Shown piece by piece: positions 53,497 through 61,952 of a stretch of DNA of 64,000 nt. A program made the translations under genes and the position numbers. The stretch comes from Jeotgalibacillus sp. R-1-5s-1 (GTDB taxonomy: Bacteria; Bacillota; Bacilli; Bacillales; Jeotgalibacillaceae). Under the pieces are notes generated by a model that saw only the letters and a program-made list of their open reading frames with translations, had not been told where the DNA came from and searched no databases. The stretch's first letter is position 1. Each line of letters starts with the position of its first letter. Location: positions 18,811-82,810 of the forward strand of contig NZ_SORW01000007.1 of assembly GCF_004405105.1 (NCBI RefSeq). The letters run 5' to 3'.

Positions 53497-55929
53497 ATGA
53501 AAAAGAATACAAAGAGATCAGTACTTTCGACATCTGCATTATTACTTGCGTTATCTGCTTTCGGCATGGGGGCCGGTGCAAATGCGGGAGTGAATGTAAA
53601 AAATGCAGAAGAACTTGCATTACTGAAAGGGGACTTCAATCTTCAGTCCGGCAAAGAAGCAACAGTCATTGTAGAACTTGATGCTCCGTCTTTAGCGGAA
53701 GCAAAGCTTAAAGGCCTTGCTCAGTCTAAAGGAAAACTGAAGCTTGAAAGAGATGAAGTGAAAGCTGCACTTAAAAAAGCAGTATCTAAAGCTGATGTGA
53801 ATCAGGAATATGATTCAGTTTTCTCAGGCTTCTCTGTTGCGTTGCCTGAAAGTGCGATTCCTGAACTGCTGGCGATCGAAGGGGTTAAAGCAGTTTACCC
53901 GAACGTTACATATACGGCATCAGTTGTCGGTGAAGCAACGGGTCTTTCTTCTGATGAAATCAGCGCAGAGATGTTTGACAGTGCTCCATTTATCGGATCT
54001 GATAAGGCTTGGGCTGACGGCTTTACAGGTGAAGGAATCACGGTAGCAGTCATCGATACTGGTGTTGATTATACACATCCTGATTTAGCTCACGCATTTG
54101 GTGACTATAAGGGATATGACTTCGTTGATAATGATGAGGATCCTCAGGAAACGCCAAATGGCGATCCTCGTGGTGCCTCAACGCTTCACGGGTCTCACGT
54201 AGCTGGAACGGTAGCAGCGAATGGAGCGATCAAGGGCGTAGCACCTGATGCTGAGCTGTTGGCTTACCGTGTGCTTGGACCTGGCGGAAGCGGTTCAACT
54301 GAAAACGTTGTCGCGGGAATTGAAAAAGCAGTGGAAGATGGAGCAGACGTGATGAACCTGTCATTAGGGAATTCACTGAATGATCCGGACTGGGCAACGT
54401 CAATTGCACTTGACTGGGCAATGTCTGAAGGTGTTGTGGCCGTTACGTCAAATGGGAACAGTGGTCCGAATAACTGGACAGTCGGTTCACCAGGTACTTC
54501 ACGTGAAGCGATTTCTGTAGGAGCAACGCAGCTTCCTTACAGCATTTACTCAGCATCTGTTGAAACCTCTGAGGGTGTCAGCTATCCATCCGCTAACGTA
54601 ATGGGCTTCCCAAGTGATGAAGAGCTTTTAGCGTTAAACGGACAAGACTTTGAATTTGAATATGTAGGTCTTGGTGGACCAGCGGATTTTGAAGGAAAAG
54701 ATCTGACAGGTAAAATTGCTGTTATGCAGCGCGGAAACTTCCCGTTTGTTGATAAAGCAGCTAATGCAAAAGCGGCAGGAGCAGTTGGCGCGATCATTTT
54801 CAACAATGTTCCTGGCGTACAGCCTGATATCCCGGGCATTTCGCTGCCTACTATTAAAATGAGCAATGAAGATGGACTAAAGCTTCTGGCTGAGCTTGAA
54901 GCTGGAAATAACACGGTGGCATTCAATGTAGCATTCGACCGTGAAGTGGGCGAAACAATGGCTGGATTCTCATCACGCGGTCCGGTTATCGATACGTGGA
55001 TGGTAAAGCCTGATGTGTCTGCACCTGGTGTAAACATCGTCAGCACAATCCCGACGCATGATGAAAATGTACACGGCTATGCTGCGCTTCAGGGAACAAG
55101 TATGGCATCTCCACACGTTGCAGGAGCGGCGGCATTGATCCTTCAGGCTAATCCCGACTGGAGCATTGACGATGTTAAAGCATCACTGATGAATACAGCT
55201 CAGGATCTGATTGACCCGGCAACAGGAAAGTCATATCCGCATAACTCACAGGGAGCGGGAAGTATTCGTGTTCCGGCAGCCATTGAAACAGATATTCTTG
55301 TAGGAAATGGCAGTCACTCATTCGGCGTATTTGATAAGACAAAAGGTAAGCAGGTTGAAAAAAATCACTTTGAAGTAAAGAACCTTTCTGACAAGCGTAA
55401 AACGTATTCATTTGCGGTAGACTTCGGTGCAAACAGCAGCGCAATCAAGGTCAGCACAAGCAAGAATACAAAGGTGAATGCTGGCGCATCACAAAAAGTA
55501 AACATGAACGTTCAGGTTGATGCTTCTAAATTAGCTCCAGGTTATTACGAAGGCAGCATCAAAGTATCTGACGGTGAGAAAACGGTGGATGTCCCAACAA
55601 TTCTGTTCGTACAGGAGCCTGATTATCCTCGTGTATCAAGCCTTGGTGTAGAACAAAATGGTGACGCTTTTACAATCAGCGGCTACTTCCCGGGTGGAGC
55701 TGAGACAGTTGAACTGTTTGTTTATTCATCCAATGCAGCAGGAGCACCTGTCGCGTATCTTGGTGATATCTCAGTCGTTGAAGATGTAGAGTCCGGATTC
55801 CAGTCATTTGTCTGGGACGGCACAATCAATGGAGAAAAGCTGGAGGCTGGCAAATACTATAACGTATATGCCTATGCTACCTACAAAAACAAAACGGATC
55901 TTGCAGGCGTAAACTTCCTGATGGAATAA
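53497..55929 (+). CDS. vpr: Vpr-type secreted subtilisin-like serine protease
   Basis: An 810-residue extracellular protease of the S8 family, close in length and layout to B. subtilis Vpr. A signal peptide (1-30, ending ANA) precedes an inhibitor_I9 propeptide (about 55-140). The catalytic domain contains Asp187 (VIDTGVDYTHPDL), His231 (HGSHVAGTVAANG), oxyanion Asn321 (SNGNSGP) and Ser535 (GTSMASPHVAG). A PA domain (about 375-475) is inserted between Asn321 and Ser535, as in Vpr. A C-terminal beta-sandwich region (about 600-810) follows. RBS AAGGGAGAAAAAG. A stand-alone gene with a perfect terminator. Confidence 0.95.
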   Translation: MKKNTKRSVLSTSALLLALSAFGMGAGANAGVNVKNAEELALLKGDFNLQSGKEATVIVELDAPSLAEAKLKGLAQSKGKLKLERDEVKAALKKAVSKADVNQEYDSVFSGFSVALPESAIPELLAIEGVKAVYPNVTYTASVVGEATGLSSDEISAEMFDSAPFIGSDKAWADGFTGEGITVAVIDTGVDYTHPDLAHAFGDYKGYDFVDNDEDPQETPNGDPRGASTLHGSHVAGTVAANGAIKGVAPDAELLAYRVLGPGGSGSTENVVAGIEKAVEDGADVMNLSLGNSLNDPDWATSIALDWAMSEGVVAVTSNGNSGPNNWTVGSPGTSREAISVGATQLPYSIYSASVETSEGVSYPSANVMGFPSDEELLALNGQDFEFEYVGLGGPADFEGKDLTGKIAVMQRGNFPFVDKAANAKAAGAVGAIIFNNVPGVQPDIPGISLPTIKMSNEDGLKLLAELEAGNNTVAFNVAFDREVGETMAGFSSRGPVIDTWMVKPDVSAPGVNIVSTIPTHDENVHGYAALQGTSMASPHVAGAAALILQANPDWSIDDVKASLMNTAQDLIDPATGKSYPHNSQGAGSIRVPAAIETDILVGNGSHSFGVFDKTKGKQVEKNHFEVKNLSDKRKTYSFAVDFGANSSAIKVSTSKNTKVNAGASQKVNMNVQVDASKLAPGYYEGSIKVSDGEKTVDVPTILFVQEPDYPRVSSLGVEQNGDAFTISGYFPGGAETVELFVYSSNAAGAPVAYLGDISVVEDVESGFQSFVWDGTINGEKLEAGKYYNVYAYATYKNKTDLAGVNFLME

Positions 55930-55945
55930 GTGAATCCGTAATATG

Positions 55946-55980
55946 AAAACCCCCTCGGTTAATTTGACCGAGGGGGTTTA
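55946..55980. terminator. bidirectional terminator of vpr
   Basis: AAAACCCCCTCGGT and ACCGAGGGGGTTTA pair around TAATTTG; T runs are present on both strands, so it can also stop the convergent operon. Confidence 0.92.
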
Positions 55981-56062
55981 AAATTATTGTGTTTTTATAA
56001 ATTCGTGCAAGGGACCTCCTACGCTCAGCACATGGTCTCGAAGGAATGGACCTGGCACGGTT

Positions 56063-57628
56063 TTAGTAATTCACCCAGGCCTTCTCATACATCTGAAGAA
56101 GAATCGGGTTGATCAGCGTGTTTGGTTCATATTCAAATGGTTCACCATTTTGTGTTTCAATTTCCCGGTCAATGTCTTTTCCGAAAACCTGAAGTCCCTG
56201 AAGGACGTCTTCATCAAGGAATCTGGTTTCTACATCAAAACTCAGTTCTTCAAACACGCCATCTGTTTCTTCGCGCTGGGCAAAGACAAAGCCCCAGTCT
56301 CCAAAGCTTGGCACATCAACGTGAAGGTTTTCTGTGAATAGCCCGGCTTCCTGAACGGTATGATCAATCGTCCAGTACACCTCTGTTGCAAAAGTTGGGC
56401 TTGTTGATTGAATCATCATCGCGCCACCGGGTTCCAATGCGTTTCGAAGGAGCTGATAAAATTGCAGTGTGTAAAGCTTGTTCAGCGATTCATTATTCGG
56501 ATCAGGAAGATCAACGATAATGACGTCATAAAAATCGTTGACATTTTCCATAAATGAAAAAGCATCTGCATGGTGAACGGTTACCCGCTCATCTTCAAAA
56601 GCATTTTCATTTAGGCGGGAAAGGTCATAATGGGTGGAGGAAAGGTCCACAACTGCCGGGTCCAGATCAACGAGATCGACTGACTTCACATCATCATATT
56701 TCCAAAGTTCCCGTAAGACGAGACCATCTCCGCCGCCTAAAACGAGTATTTTTTCAGCTGAATCAGCTGCAGCGACGGTTGGGTGAACGAGCGTTTCGTG
56801 ATAACGGTATTCATCTGTTGAACTCATCTGAAGCTGTCCATCTAAAAACAGGCGGACATCTCCCTGTTCCTTGGTGAGGATAATCTGCTGGTATTCCGTT
56901 TGCTCATGATACACAATTGGGTCCCGATACAGCCTCTGTTCAAAAGAAAAGGCCATTTCCTCACCCCAGAAAATACCTGAGAATAAAATGATGAAAAATC
57001 CGATTCCTGCCGTCAGGTGAAGACGGAACCGCTTGATTTCTTTTCTGAAATAAAACAGTACCCAAAGTGCCACAGCGACGTTAATCATCCCGACGACAAA
57101 AGCAGACTTTACAAGACCGAATTCAGGTCTGAGTAAGAAGACAAACAACAGACCACCGATCAGCCCGCCTGCATAATCAGAAAACAAAACGCGTGCGGTA
57201 CTCTTTCTAAGCGTAACACCGATTTCATTGGCCTTCCGGATCAGGATCGGCAACTCAAGGCCGGTCAAACCACCAACCAGCAGTGTAATGGTATAGAGAA
57301 AAATCGCATCGGTGCCATCTGGCAGGAAAGCCGTTACACCGAAAAATAAAAAGGTGGAAAGTCCGCCGATCAATCCGATCGCATATTCAATCCATATAAA
57401 GGAGGGAATCAGATTTTTAGTTACACGTTCACTGATTGATGCCCCAATTCCCATTCCGGTTAAAAAAAGTGAGATGGTGAGCGTATACTGCTTCACACCA
57501 TCTCCTAAAATGTAAGAGCCTGCAGCTCCAAATAATACTTCAAAGATAATTCCGCAGATGGAGACAATACCGGACGCCCAGTAAATCGTCTTACTCTGGC
57601 GGATGCCGAGTTCATTGATTGTCTTCAT
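56063..57628 (-). CDS. membrane-anchored spermidine-synthase-like aminopropyltransferase
   Basis: A 521-residue fusion of about seven membrane segments (15-225) and a spermidine-synthase domain (about 230-500). The SAM-site motif is GGGDG (298-302), the aminopropyl-acceptor loop is DEYRYHETL (272-280) and catalytic Asp373 and Asp376 lie in VDLPDPN. These suggest an active aminopropyltransferase using decarboxylated SAM, with the product or acceptor unknown. AGGAGCTTCACC precedes the ATG. It is the last gene of the DUF4178-PspA operon; the membrane part could hold a lipid-linked or envelope substrate. Confidence 0.85.
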   Translation of the reverse strand: MKTINELGIRQSKTIYWASGIVSICGIIFEVLFGAAGSYILGDGVKQYTLTISLFLTGMGIGASISERVTKNLIPSFIWIEYAIGLIGGLSTFLFFGVTAFLPDGTDAIFLYTITLLVGGLTGLELPILIRKANEIGVTLRKSTARVLFSDYAGGLIGGLLFVFLLRPEFGLVKSAFVVGMINVAVALWVLFYFRKEIKRFRLHLTAGIGFFIILFSGIFWGEEMAFSFEQRLYRDPIVYHEQTEYQQIILTKEQGDVRLFLDGQLQMSSTDEYRYHETLVHPTVAAADSAEKILVLGGGDGLVLRELWKYDDVKSVDLVDLDPAVVDLSSTHYDLSRLNENAFEDERVTVHHADAFSFMENVNDFYDVIIVDLPDPNNESLNKLYTLQFYQLLRNALEPGGAMMIQSTSPTFATEVYWTIDHTVQEAGLFTENLHVDVPSFGDWGFVFAQREETDGVFEELSFDVETRFLDEDVLQGLQVFGKDIDREIETQNGEPFEYEPNTLINPILLQMYEKAWVNY

Positions 57629-57652
57629 GGTGAAGCTCCTAACCGCTTTTAA

Positions 57653-58048
57653 TTATGTAATCGACGCACCAATGACAAATGCAAGACCTACCGATACACC
57701 AAAACTGATGATTCCTACTGCCAGATTTCCTTTTTTAAGTTGTTCTTCAACGGAGAATTTACGTGTAAATAGTTCAAATAAAAGATAAGCAATTAATTGA
57801 AGAGCAACTCCGAGTCCACCCCAGATTAACGTTTCCCACACGGCAAAACTGTGATAGATTGCAAACGCCAGTATAATACAGATTCCGATGATTTTGCCGC
57901 TGATCGAAAGAGCTACTGCCTGATTACCTGCAAGTACCTCATCCCAGTCCTTGTATTTTTTTGTTAAAAGTTCAAAAATGACAATTCCAATCAGTACAAC
58001 AACGACTGCGATAGCAAAGTACATAATCGTTAAAAGAAATGCGTTCAT
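57653..58048 (-). CDS. DUF350 membrane protein
   Basis: A 131-residue protein with four membrane segments (about 5-27, 45-65, 68-92, 105-128), typical of DUF350 (YjfL/YshA-like). Conserved KDWDEVLAGNQAVALSISGKIIG and KGNLAVGIISFGVSVG are seen. AAGGAGACTG ribosome binding site. In E. coli, DUF350 protein YjfL is encoded with a PspA-like YjfJ and a polyamine enzyme, as here. The function is unknown. Confidence 0.85.
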   Translation of the reverse strand: MNAFLLTIMYFAIAVVVVLIGIVIFELLTKKYKDWDEVLAGNQAVALSISGKIIGICIILAFAIYHSFAVWETLIWGGLGVALQLIAYLLFELFTRKFSVEEQLKKGNLAVGIISFGVSVGLAFVIGASIT

Positions 58049-58076
58049 TTTTCAGTCTCCTTTCCATGTTCAATTA

Positions 58077-58661
58077 TTATTTTCCTGAGCCGATTCCGCC
58101 GCCGCGATTACTTGAACCGCGAATCGTCGGGATTGCATTTTTCCCTACGTATGTGCCGGATGAATTGTAGCCTCCGTAACAGCGTTCAGGATAAAGATTG
58201 CAGTCCTGACTTCTGCTGGTGGACCATCCTGAACCAAAACGGGTATTTAAAAGGGATGCCAGCAGATAACCTTCAAAGAAGGAAGGGCGATAATTATCAC
58301 GGGCAAATTCTTCTTCCGCGACTTCAATCATCGTATCAGATGCATTTTCCTCAGATTCAGTAAGCGTAACAAACAGGTCGTCATAAACCAGAATTTGTTT
58401 GCCATCCCGGATTTCACTCAGATCTTCAGGTGTTTCATGATTTTGCAGCTCTTCGGATACTGAAGCGATGTCACGTCCTTGTGCCTGATAAACGCTGGCG
58501 TACTGGTCCGTGTTGGATGCGCTTGAAATCGTATCATAAAGAGGGTATGTAGTGCTGATATAATCTCTGATTCCGTCTTTAAAAATCGATCCGCCATTTC
58601 CACATGCAGCTAAAAACAGCATGACAGCAACGATTAAGATGGTTACCATGGACCGTTTCAT
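58077..58661 (-). CDS. DUF4247 lipoprotein
   Basis: A 194-residue lipoprotein: signal peptide to about 19, lipobox LFLAAC (Cys20), then a soluble domain (about 30-150) of DUF4247, and a C-terminus with two Cys (about 154 and 161) and a Gly/Ser-rich tail (RGSSNRGGGIGSGK). It sits on the outer membrane face. AGAAAGGACGGTGAG ribosome binding site. Encoded between PspA and DUF350; the function is unknown, and its place in the operon suggests an envelope-stress partner. Confidence 0.82.
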   Translation of the reverse strand: MKRSMVTILIVAVMLFLAACGNGGSIFKDGIRDYISTTYPLYDTISSASNTDQYASVYQAQGRDIASVSEELQNHETPEDLSEIRDGKQILVYDDLFVTLTESEENASDTMIEVAEEEFARDNYRPSFFEGYLLASLLNTRFGSGWSTSRSQDCNLYPERCYGGYNSSGTYVGKNAIPTIRGSSNRGGGIGSGK

Positions 58662-58775
58662 ATTCTCACCGTCCTTTCTAAAAGAATCATAACCTAAAAG
58701 AGGGGATGATGCCAGATGATTCCAAGAATCTTCCGGCTATCATACCCCCATGTTCCGTCTTGAATAAAAATGAAA

Positions 58776-59441
58776 TTATTCTTTGCCCATTTTCTTCTTA
58801 AGTGCAGCCAGTTCATCATCTACACTGTTATCCAGAGCATCGAATTCATCATCAAGGCTTCGGTTGGATTGGCGCATATCTTCACTTGTTTCCGCTTCAG
58901 CTTCGAACTGAAGTACTTTTTCTTCCATTCTTTCGAACCCGCCACGGGACTCATCAGAACCGATTCCTGACAGTGTACGATTCATCTTCGTCCGTGTTTT
59001 AGCTGATTCAGCACGTGCTTTTAACGAATCCTTTTTAAGCTTCATTTCATTGTATTCTTTTTTCATTTCATCCAGCTTTGATCGAAGAACGGCAACATCT
59101 TCTTTTGCACGTGCATATGACTCTTCAAGAGAAGCAGCCTGATCTGCATGGTTTTTCTTATCTTCCAGCGCACGGCGGGCAAGATCTTCATTACCTGCTT
59201 CGATCGCCTTCATTGCCTGATCTTCACGCTTTTTCATCATGCTCTGTGCGTCTTCTACTTTCTTTTGAAGCAGCTTTTCATTTGCAATCTGCTTCGCAAC
59301 AGCGGTTTCCACATCGCGGATATCCGCTTCCATATCACGCATAAACTGATCCAGCATTTTTACCGGATCTTCAGCTTTATCCAGCATTGAATTTAATTCT
59401 GCACCTACAACTGTTTTTACTCGCTTAAAAAATTGAAACAT
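58776..59441 (-). CDS. pspA: PspA/IM30 (ESCRT-III-like) membrane-protecting protein
   Basis: A 221-residue all-helical PspA/IM30 protein that assembles into rods and rings on damaged membranes. The N-terminal amphipathic helix (MFQFFKRVKTVVGAELNSMLDKAEDP) and the long coiled coil (25-180) are typical, with conserved DPVKMLDQFMRDME near 26 and acidic C-terminus. AGGAGGAATTTAC ribosome binding site. Second gene of the operon, downstream of DUF4178. The B. subtilis PspA operon is under sigma-W, matching the promoter found here. Confidence 0.93.
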   Translation of the reverse strand: MFQFFKRVKTVVGAELNSMLDKAEDPVKMLDQFMRDMEADIRDVETAVAKQIANEKLLQKKVEDAQSMMKKREDQAMKAIEAGNEDLARRALEDKKNHADQAASLEESYARAKEDVAVLRSKLDEMKKEYNEMKLKKDSLKARAESAKTRTKMNRTLSGIGSDESRGGFERMEEKVLQFEAEAETSEDMRQSNRSLDDEFDALDNSVDDELAALKKKMGKE

Positions 59442-59459
59442 GTAAATTCCTCCTAAAGT

Positions 59460-59972
59460 TTAGTTTGAACCTGCAATAATTTTTATTTCATATTCTTCTA
59501 TACTGTAACCTGTACTTGCTTCAACGTCTCCGCCCCATATTTCAACGGATAGCGCTTTTTCATCTTCTTCATCGTAGTATTCAGCGTATTTACATTTAAC
59601 ACCGTCTACATTCTGGCTGCGGCCCTCACCTTTAACAATGGCTGAGCCTTTTTCATCAAGGTAGTAAGTTATGCCCTCATACTCTATTTCTTTTGGAAGA
59701 GGTTCCTGCAGTTTAAGTGGCACTTTTTTATAAATACCCAACTCAAGCTCATCGTCCATTTCAACGCCTAACCAGATCACATCCTGGACTCCCTGAAGCT
59801 GATAAGCGGTCCACTTAAAACCGTGATCATTATAAGAAAGCTTTCCAACCACTTCATAATCCTGAAGGTCGTACGTCACAATGTCCTTGATTTTGAGGTT
59901 CATCACGGAACGTTCCTCCACCTCAGGCCGTGCAGGTTCTTTTCCGCCAAACAGGCGTTTAAACAAGCTCAT
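59460..59972 (-). CDS. DUF4178 protein
   Basis: A 170-residue cytosolic protein of the DUF4178 family, beta-rich, with KIKDIVTYDLQDYEVVGKLSYNDHGFKWTAYQL and GITYYLDEKGSA stretches, ending in EYEIKIIAGSN. ATG at 59972 (MSLFKRLFGG) is chosen because AAAGGATGATG lies upstream; an in-frame ATG at 59993 would add seven residues. DUF4178 genes recur beside PspA, DUF350 and spermidine-synthase-like genes. First gene of this operon. Confidence 0.83.
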   Translation of the reverse strand: MSLFKRLFGGKEPARPEVEERSVMNLKIKDIVTYDLQDYEVVGKLSYNDHGFKWTAYQLQGVQDVIWLGVEMDDELELGIYKKVPLKLQEPLPKEIEYEGITYYLDEKGSAIVKGEGRSQNVDGVKCKYAEYYDEEDEKALSVEIWGGDVEASTGYSIEEYEIKIIAGSN

Positions 59973-60015
59973 CTGATCATCATCCTTTATCACTGTCTTT
60001 CCTGCTACAATACCT

Positions 60016-60042
60016 TATACGGAGCAAAAAAGAAAAGGTTTC
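60016..60042 (-). promoter_or_regulatory. sigma-W-type ECF promoter of the PspA operon
   Basis: On the minus strand GAAAC (60038-60042), 16 bases, CGTATA (60016-60021) matches the sigma-W pattern TGAAAC-N16-CGTA. The start of transcription would be about 36 bases upstream of the DUF4178 ATG. Confidence 0.72.
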
Positions 60043-60073
60043 TGATTTTGCGAAAAAACATTTGAAATTAAAT

Positions 60074-60102
60074 AAAACTATTTTTACCTGTGCGGAGTCT
60101 AA
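60074..60102 (+). promoter_or_regulatory. candidate autoregulatory ECF promoter of the sigma gene
   Basis: AAAAC (60074-60078), 17 bases, AGTCTAA (60096-60102), one mismatch per element from GAAAC-N17-CGTCTAA. It gives a leader of about 27 bases before the sigma gene. Confidence 0.5.
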
Positions 60103-60133
60103 TGCTTAGAAAAAGATTGAAAGGGGGAGGCAG

Positions 60134-60676
60134 ATGGATTTAGTATCCCTGGCTGAGAAAGCAATAAAAAAAGACGATGACGCATTTATCGCGATGATCA
60201 GAGAAGTCAGAACTGATTTATATAAAACGGCGTACGCTTATCTTAAAAACGAAGATGATGCATTAGAAGCCATTCAGGAAGTGACCTTCCGGGCATACCG
60301 ATCCATTGGAAAGCTGAAGGAACCGGCTTATTGTAAAACATGGCTGATTCGAATCACGATTAACGTTTGTCAGGATGAGCTGAAAAAGAGGAAACAGATC
60401 ATTCGGACTGAGGTAAATGATCAGCTTTTCGTTTCAGAAGAAGATTTATTGTTTATGGAGACAAATGAAGCGCTTGAACAGCTCTCCTTTGAAGAACGGG
60501 AGCTACTCCATATGAAATACATATGTGATTTAACGATCCGCGAGGTTGCAGAATCCCTTGAAGTTTCAGAGGGAACGATAAAAACACGTCTTTATAAAGC
60601 ACTTGGACGATTGAGAAAGTGGATGGAGAAAGGAGATGACCATGATGTTCGGGGAAGAAGAAAAGCGACTAAGTAA
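60134..60676 (+). CDS. ECF-type RNA polymerase sigma factor
   Basis: A 180-residue sigma-70-family ECF factor. Region 2 (about 23-90: YKTAYAYLKNEDDALEAIQEVTFRAYRS...KTWLIRITINVCQD) and region 4 (about 115-167: LSFEERELLHMKYICDLTIREVAESLEVSEGTIKTRLYKAL) are complete. No extended C-terminal domain. The end overlaps the next gene by 35 bases, so the sigma and its partner are translationally coupled. Divergent from the PspA operon, though which promoters it reads is unknown. Confidence 0.92.
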   Translation: MDLVSLAEKAIKKDDDAFIAMIREVRTDLYKTAYAYLKNEDDALEAIQEVTFRAYRSIGKLKEPAYCKTWLIRITINVCQDELKKRKQIIRTEVNDQLFVSEEDLLFMETNEALEQLSFEERELLHMKYICDLTIREVAESLEVSEGTIKTRLYKALGRLRKWMEKGDDHDVRGRRKATK

Positions 60677-61916
60677 CTATAAAAAAAACATTGATCGAAT
60701 TGATATTCCAGAAGACAAGCTTGAGAATGCCATGTTCGAAGGGATCAGGCAGGCGAAGAAGAAAAAGCGTAGCTCTAAATGGAAGATACCAGCTTTAGCG
60801 GCAGCCGTTTTTCTGATTTCTTTCATTTTGACAGTCAGGGTATCTCCCGTTATGGCCGGACATATTGCCTCCATTCCGGGGATGGACCGGATTGTCGAGC
60901 TGATTCGCTATGACCGTGGACTCCAGTCTGCAGTTAATAACGAATATATGGAGCCGATTGGCGCTTCAAGATCGATTGACGGTGTAAAAGTGACAATCGA
61001 TTCAGCGATTTATGATGAGTATGGGCTGGTGTTGTTTTATACGATTGAATTGGATGAACCAAGCGAATATTTTTATGCTGGACCAACAAAGATTCTGGAT
61101 GAGACAGGTGATCAAATTACAGCAGCAAGCTCGGGGCCCGGACTTGATGCAAGTAATGATAATAAAACATTCACAGGATTATGGAACTTGCTTTTTGAGG
61201 AAAAAACGGATTTGACTGATCTAACCGTAGAATTTGAAATTGATGATGAGACACTTTCCATTCCGTTTTCATTGACAGGTGATCCACTTGAAACGAAGCA
61301 ATTTGACCTTAATCAAGTTGTAGAAGTGGAGGGGCAAAAAGTTGAGATTCAACATGTCAAAATTTCACCGATCAGAGCGATTGTTGAACTGGAAAGCCTA
61401 AAAAATAATAGTATGAAGCTTCTATCTTTTGAAAATATGAAAATGGTTAATGGAAATGGAGATGAATGGGGAATTGTTACTAATGGAGCTTCTGCATCAG
61501 GTGAGAGTTACTACCTTCAAAGCAATTACTTTGAAATGCCTGAGGAATTATCCTTGGTTCTTGGAAAAATACAAGCAATTGATAAAGACGAAGCCAGCCT
61601 CGTCATTGATACTTTTCAAAAGAAAGTGCTCAAAAAGCCGGATTATTTCCCATTTGAAATCACTGACATTGAACGGGGAAGGATTGAGTATGAATTGAAG
61701 GGACAAGAGTTTCCTTATTCCTTATTTGGACAGATCACTGATGCAGATGAAAAGACTTTTTATGAATCCTCAAGTGGAATGGGTGGCTTTAATGGGGAGA
61801 AAACAACATATTATTCAAGTTTTGAAACAACAAAATACCAAAATCCGATTTCACTCGAATTCAGCTTTTACCCTCAGTGGATTGAGTCTGATGAAAAAAT
61901 TAAAATATTTGATTGA
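60642..61916 (+). CDS. DUF4179-type membrane anti-sigma/regulatory partner
   Basis: A 424-residue protein with a basic cytoplasmic N-terminus (1-45), one membrane segment (about 47-65, KIPALAAAVFLISFILTV) and a large extracytoplasmic part of DUF4179 (about 75-165) and DUF5643-like (about 200-300) type. This layout fits an anti-sigma factor for the preceding ECF sigma. ATG at 60642 follows AAGGAG directly; an ATG at 60636 overlaps that site. The signal sensed is unknown. Confidence 0.85.
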   Translation: MMFGEEEKRLSNYKKNIDRIDIPEDKLENAMFEGIRQAKKKKRSSKWKIPALAAAVFLISFILTVRVSPVMAGHIASIPGMDRIVELIRYDRGLQSAVNNEYMEPIGASRSIDGVKVTIDSAIYDEYGLVLFYTIELDEPSEYFYAGPTKILDETGDQITAASSGPGLDASNDNKTFTGLWNLLFEEKTDLTDLTVEFEIDDETLSIPFSLTGDPLETKQFDLNQVVEVEGQKVEIQHVKISPIRAIVELESLKNNSMKLLSFENMKMVNGNGDEWGIVTNGASASGESYYLQSNYFEMPEELSLVLGKIQAIDKDEASLVIDTFQKKVLKKPDYFPFEITDIERGRIEYELKGQEFPYSLFGQITDADEKTFYESSSGMGGFNGEKTTYYSSFETTKYQNPISLEFSFYPQWIESDEKIKIFD

Positions 61917-61917
61917 T

Positions 61918-61949
61918 AAAAAAGAGAGTCCACAAGGACTCTCTTTTCG
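61918..61949. terminator. bidirectional terminator
   Basis: AAAAGAGAGTCC pairs with GGACTCTCTTTT around ACAA, between the anti-sigma gene and the convergent chemoreceptor gene. Confidence 0.9.
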
Positions 61950-61952
61950 CTG

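Noticed and set aside
56007..56059. Imperfect inverted repeat (CGTGC...GCACG) next to the spermidine-synthase-like gene
   Set aside because: Only the outer 5 bases pair well and no T run follows; the better terminator is at 55946-55980.
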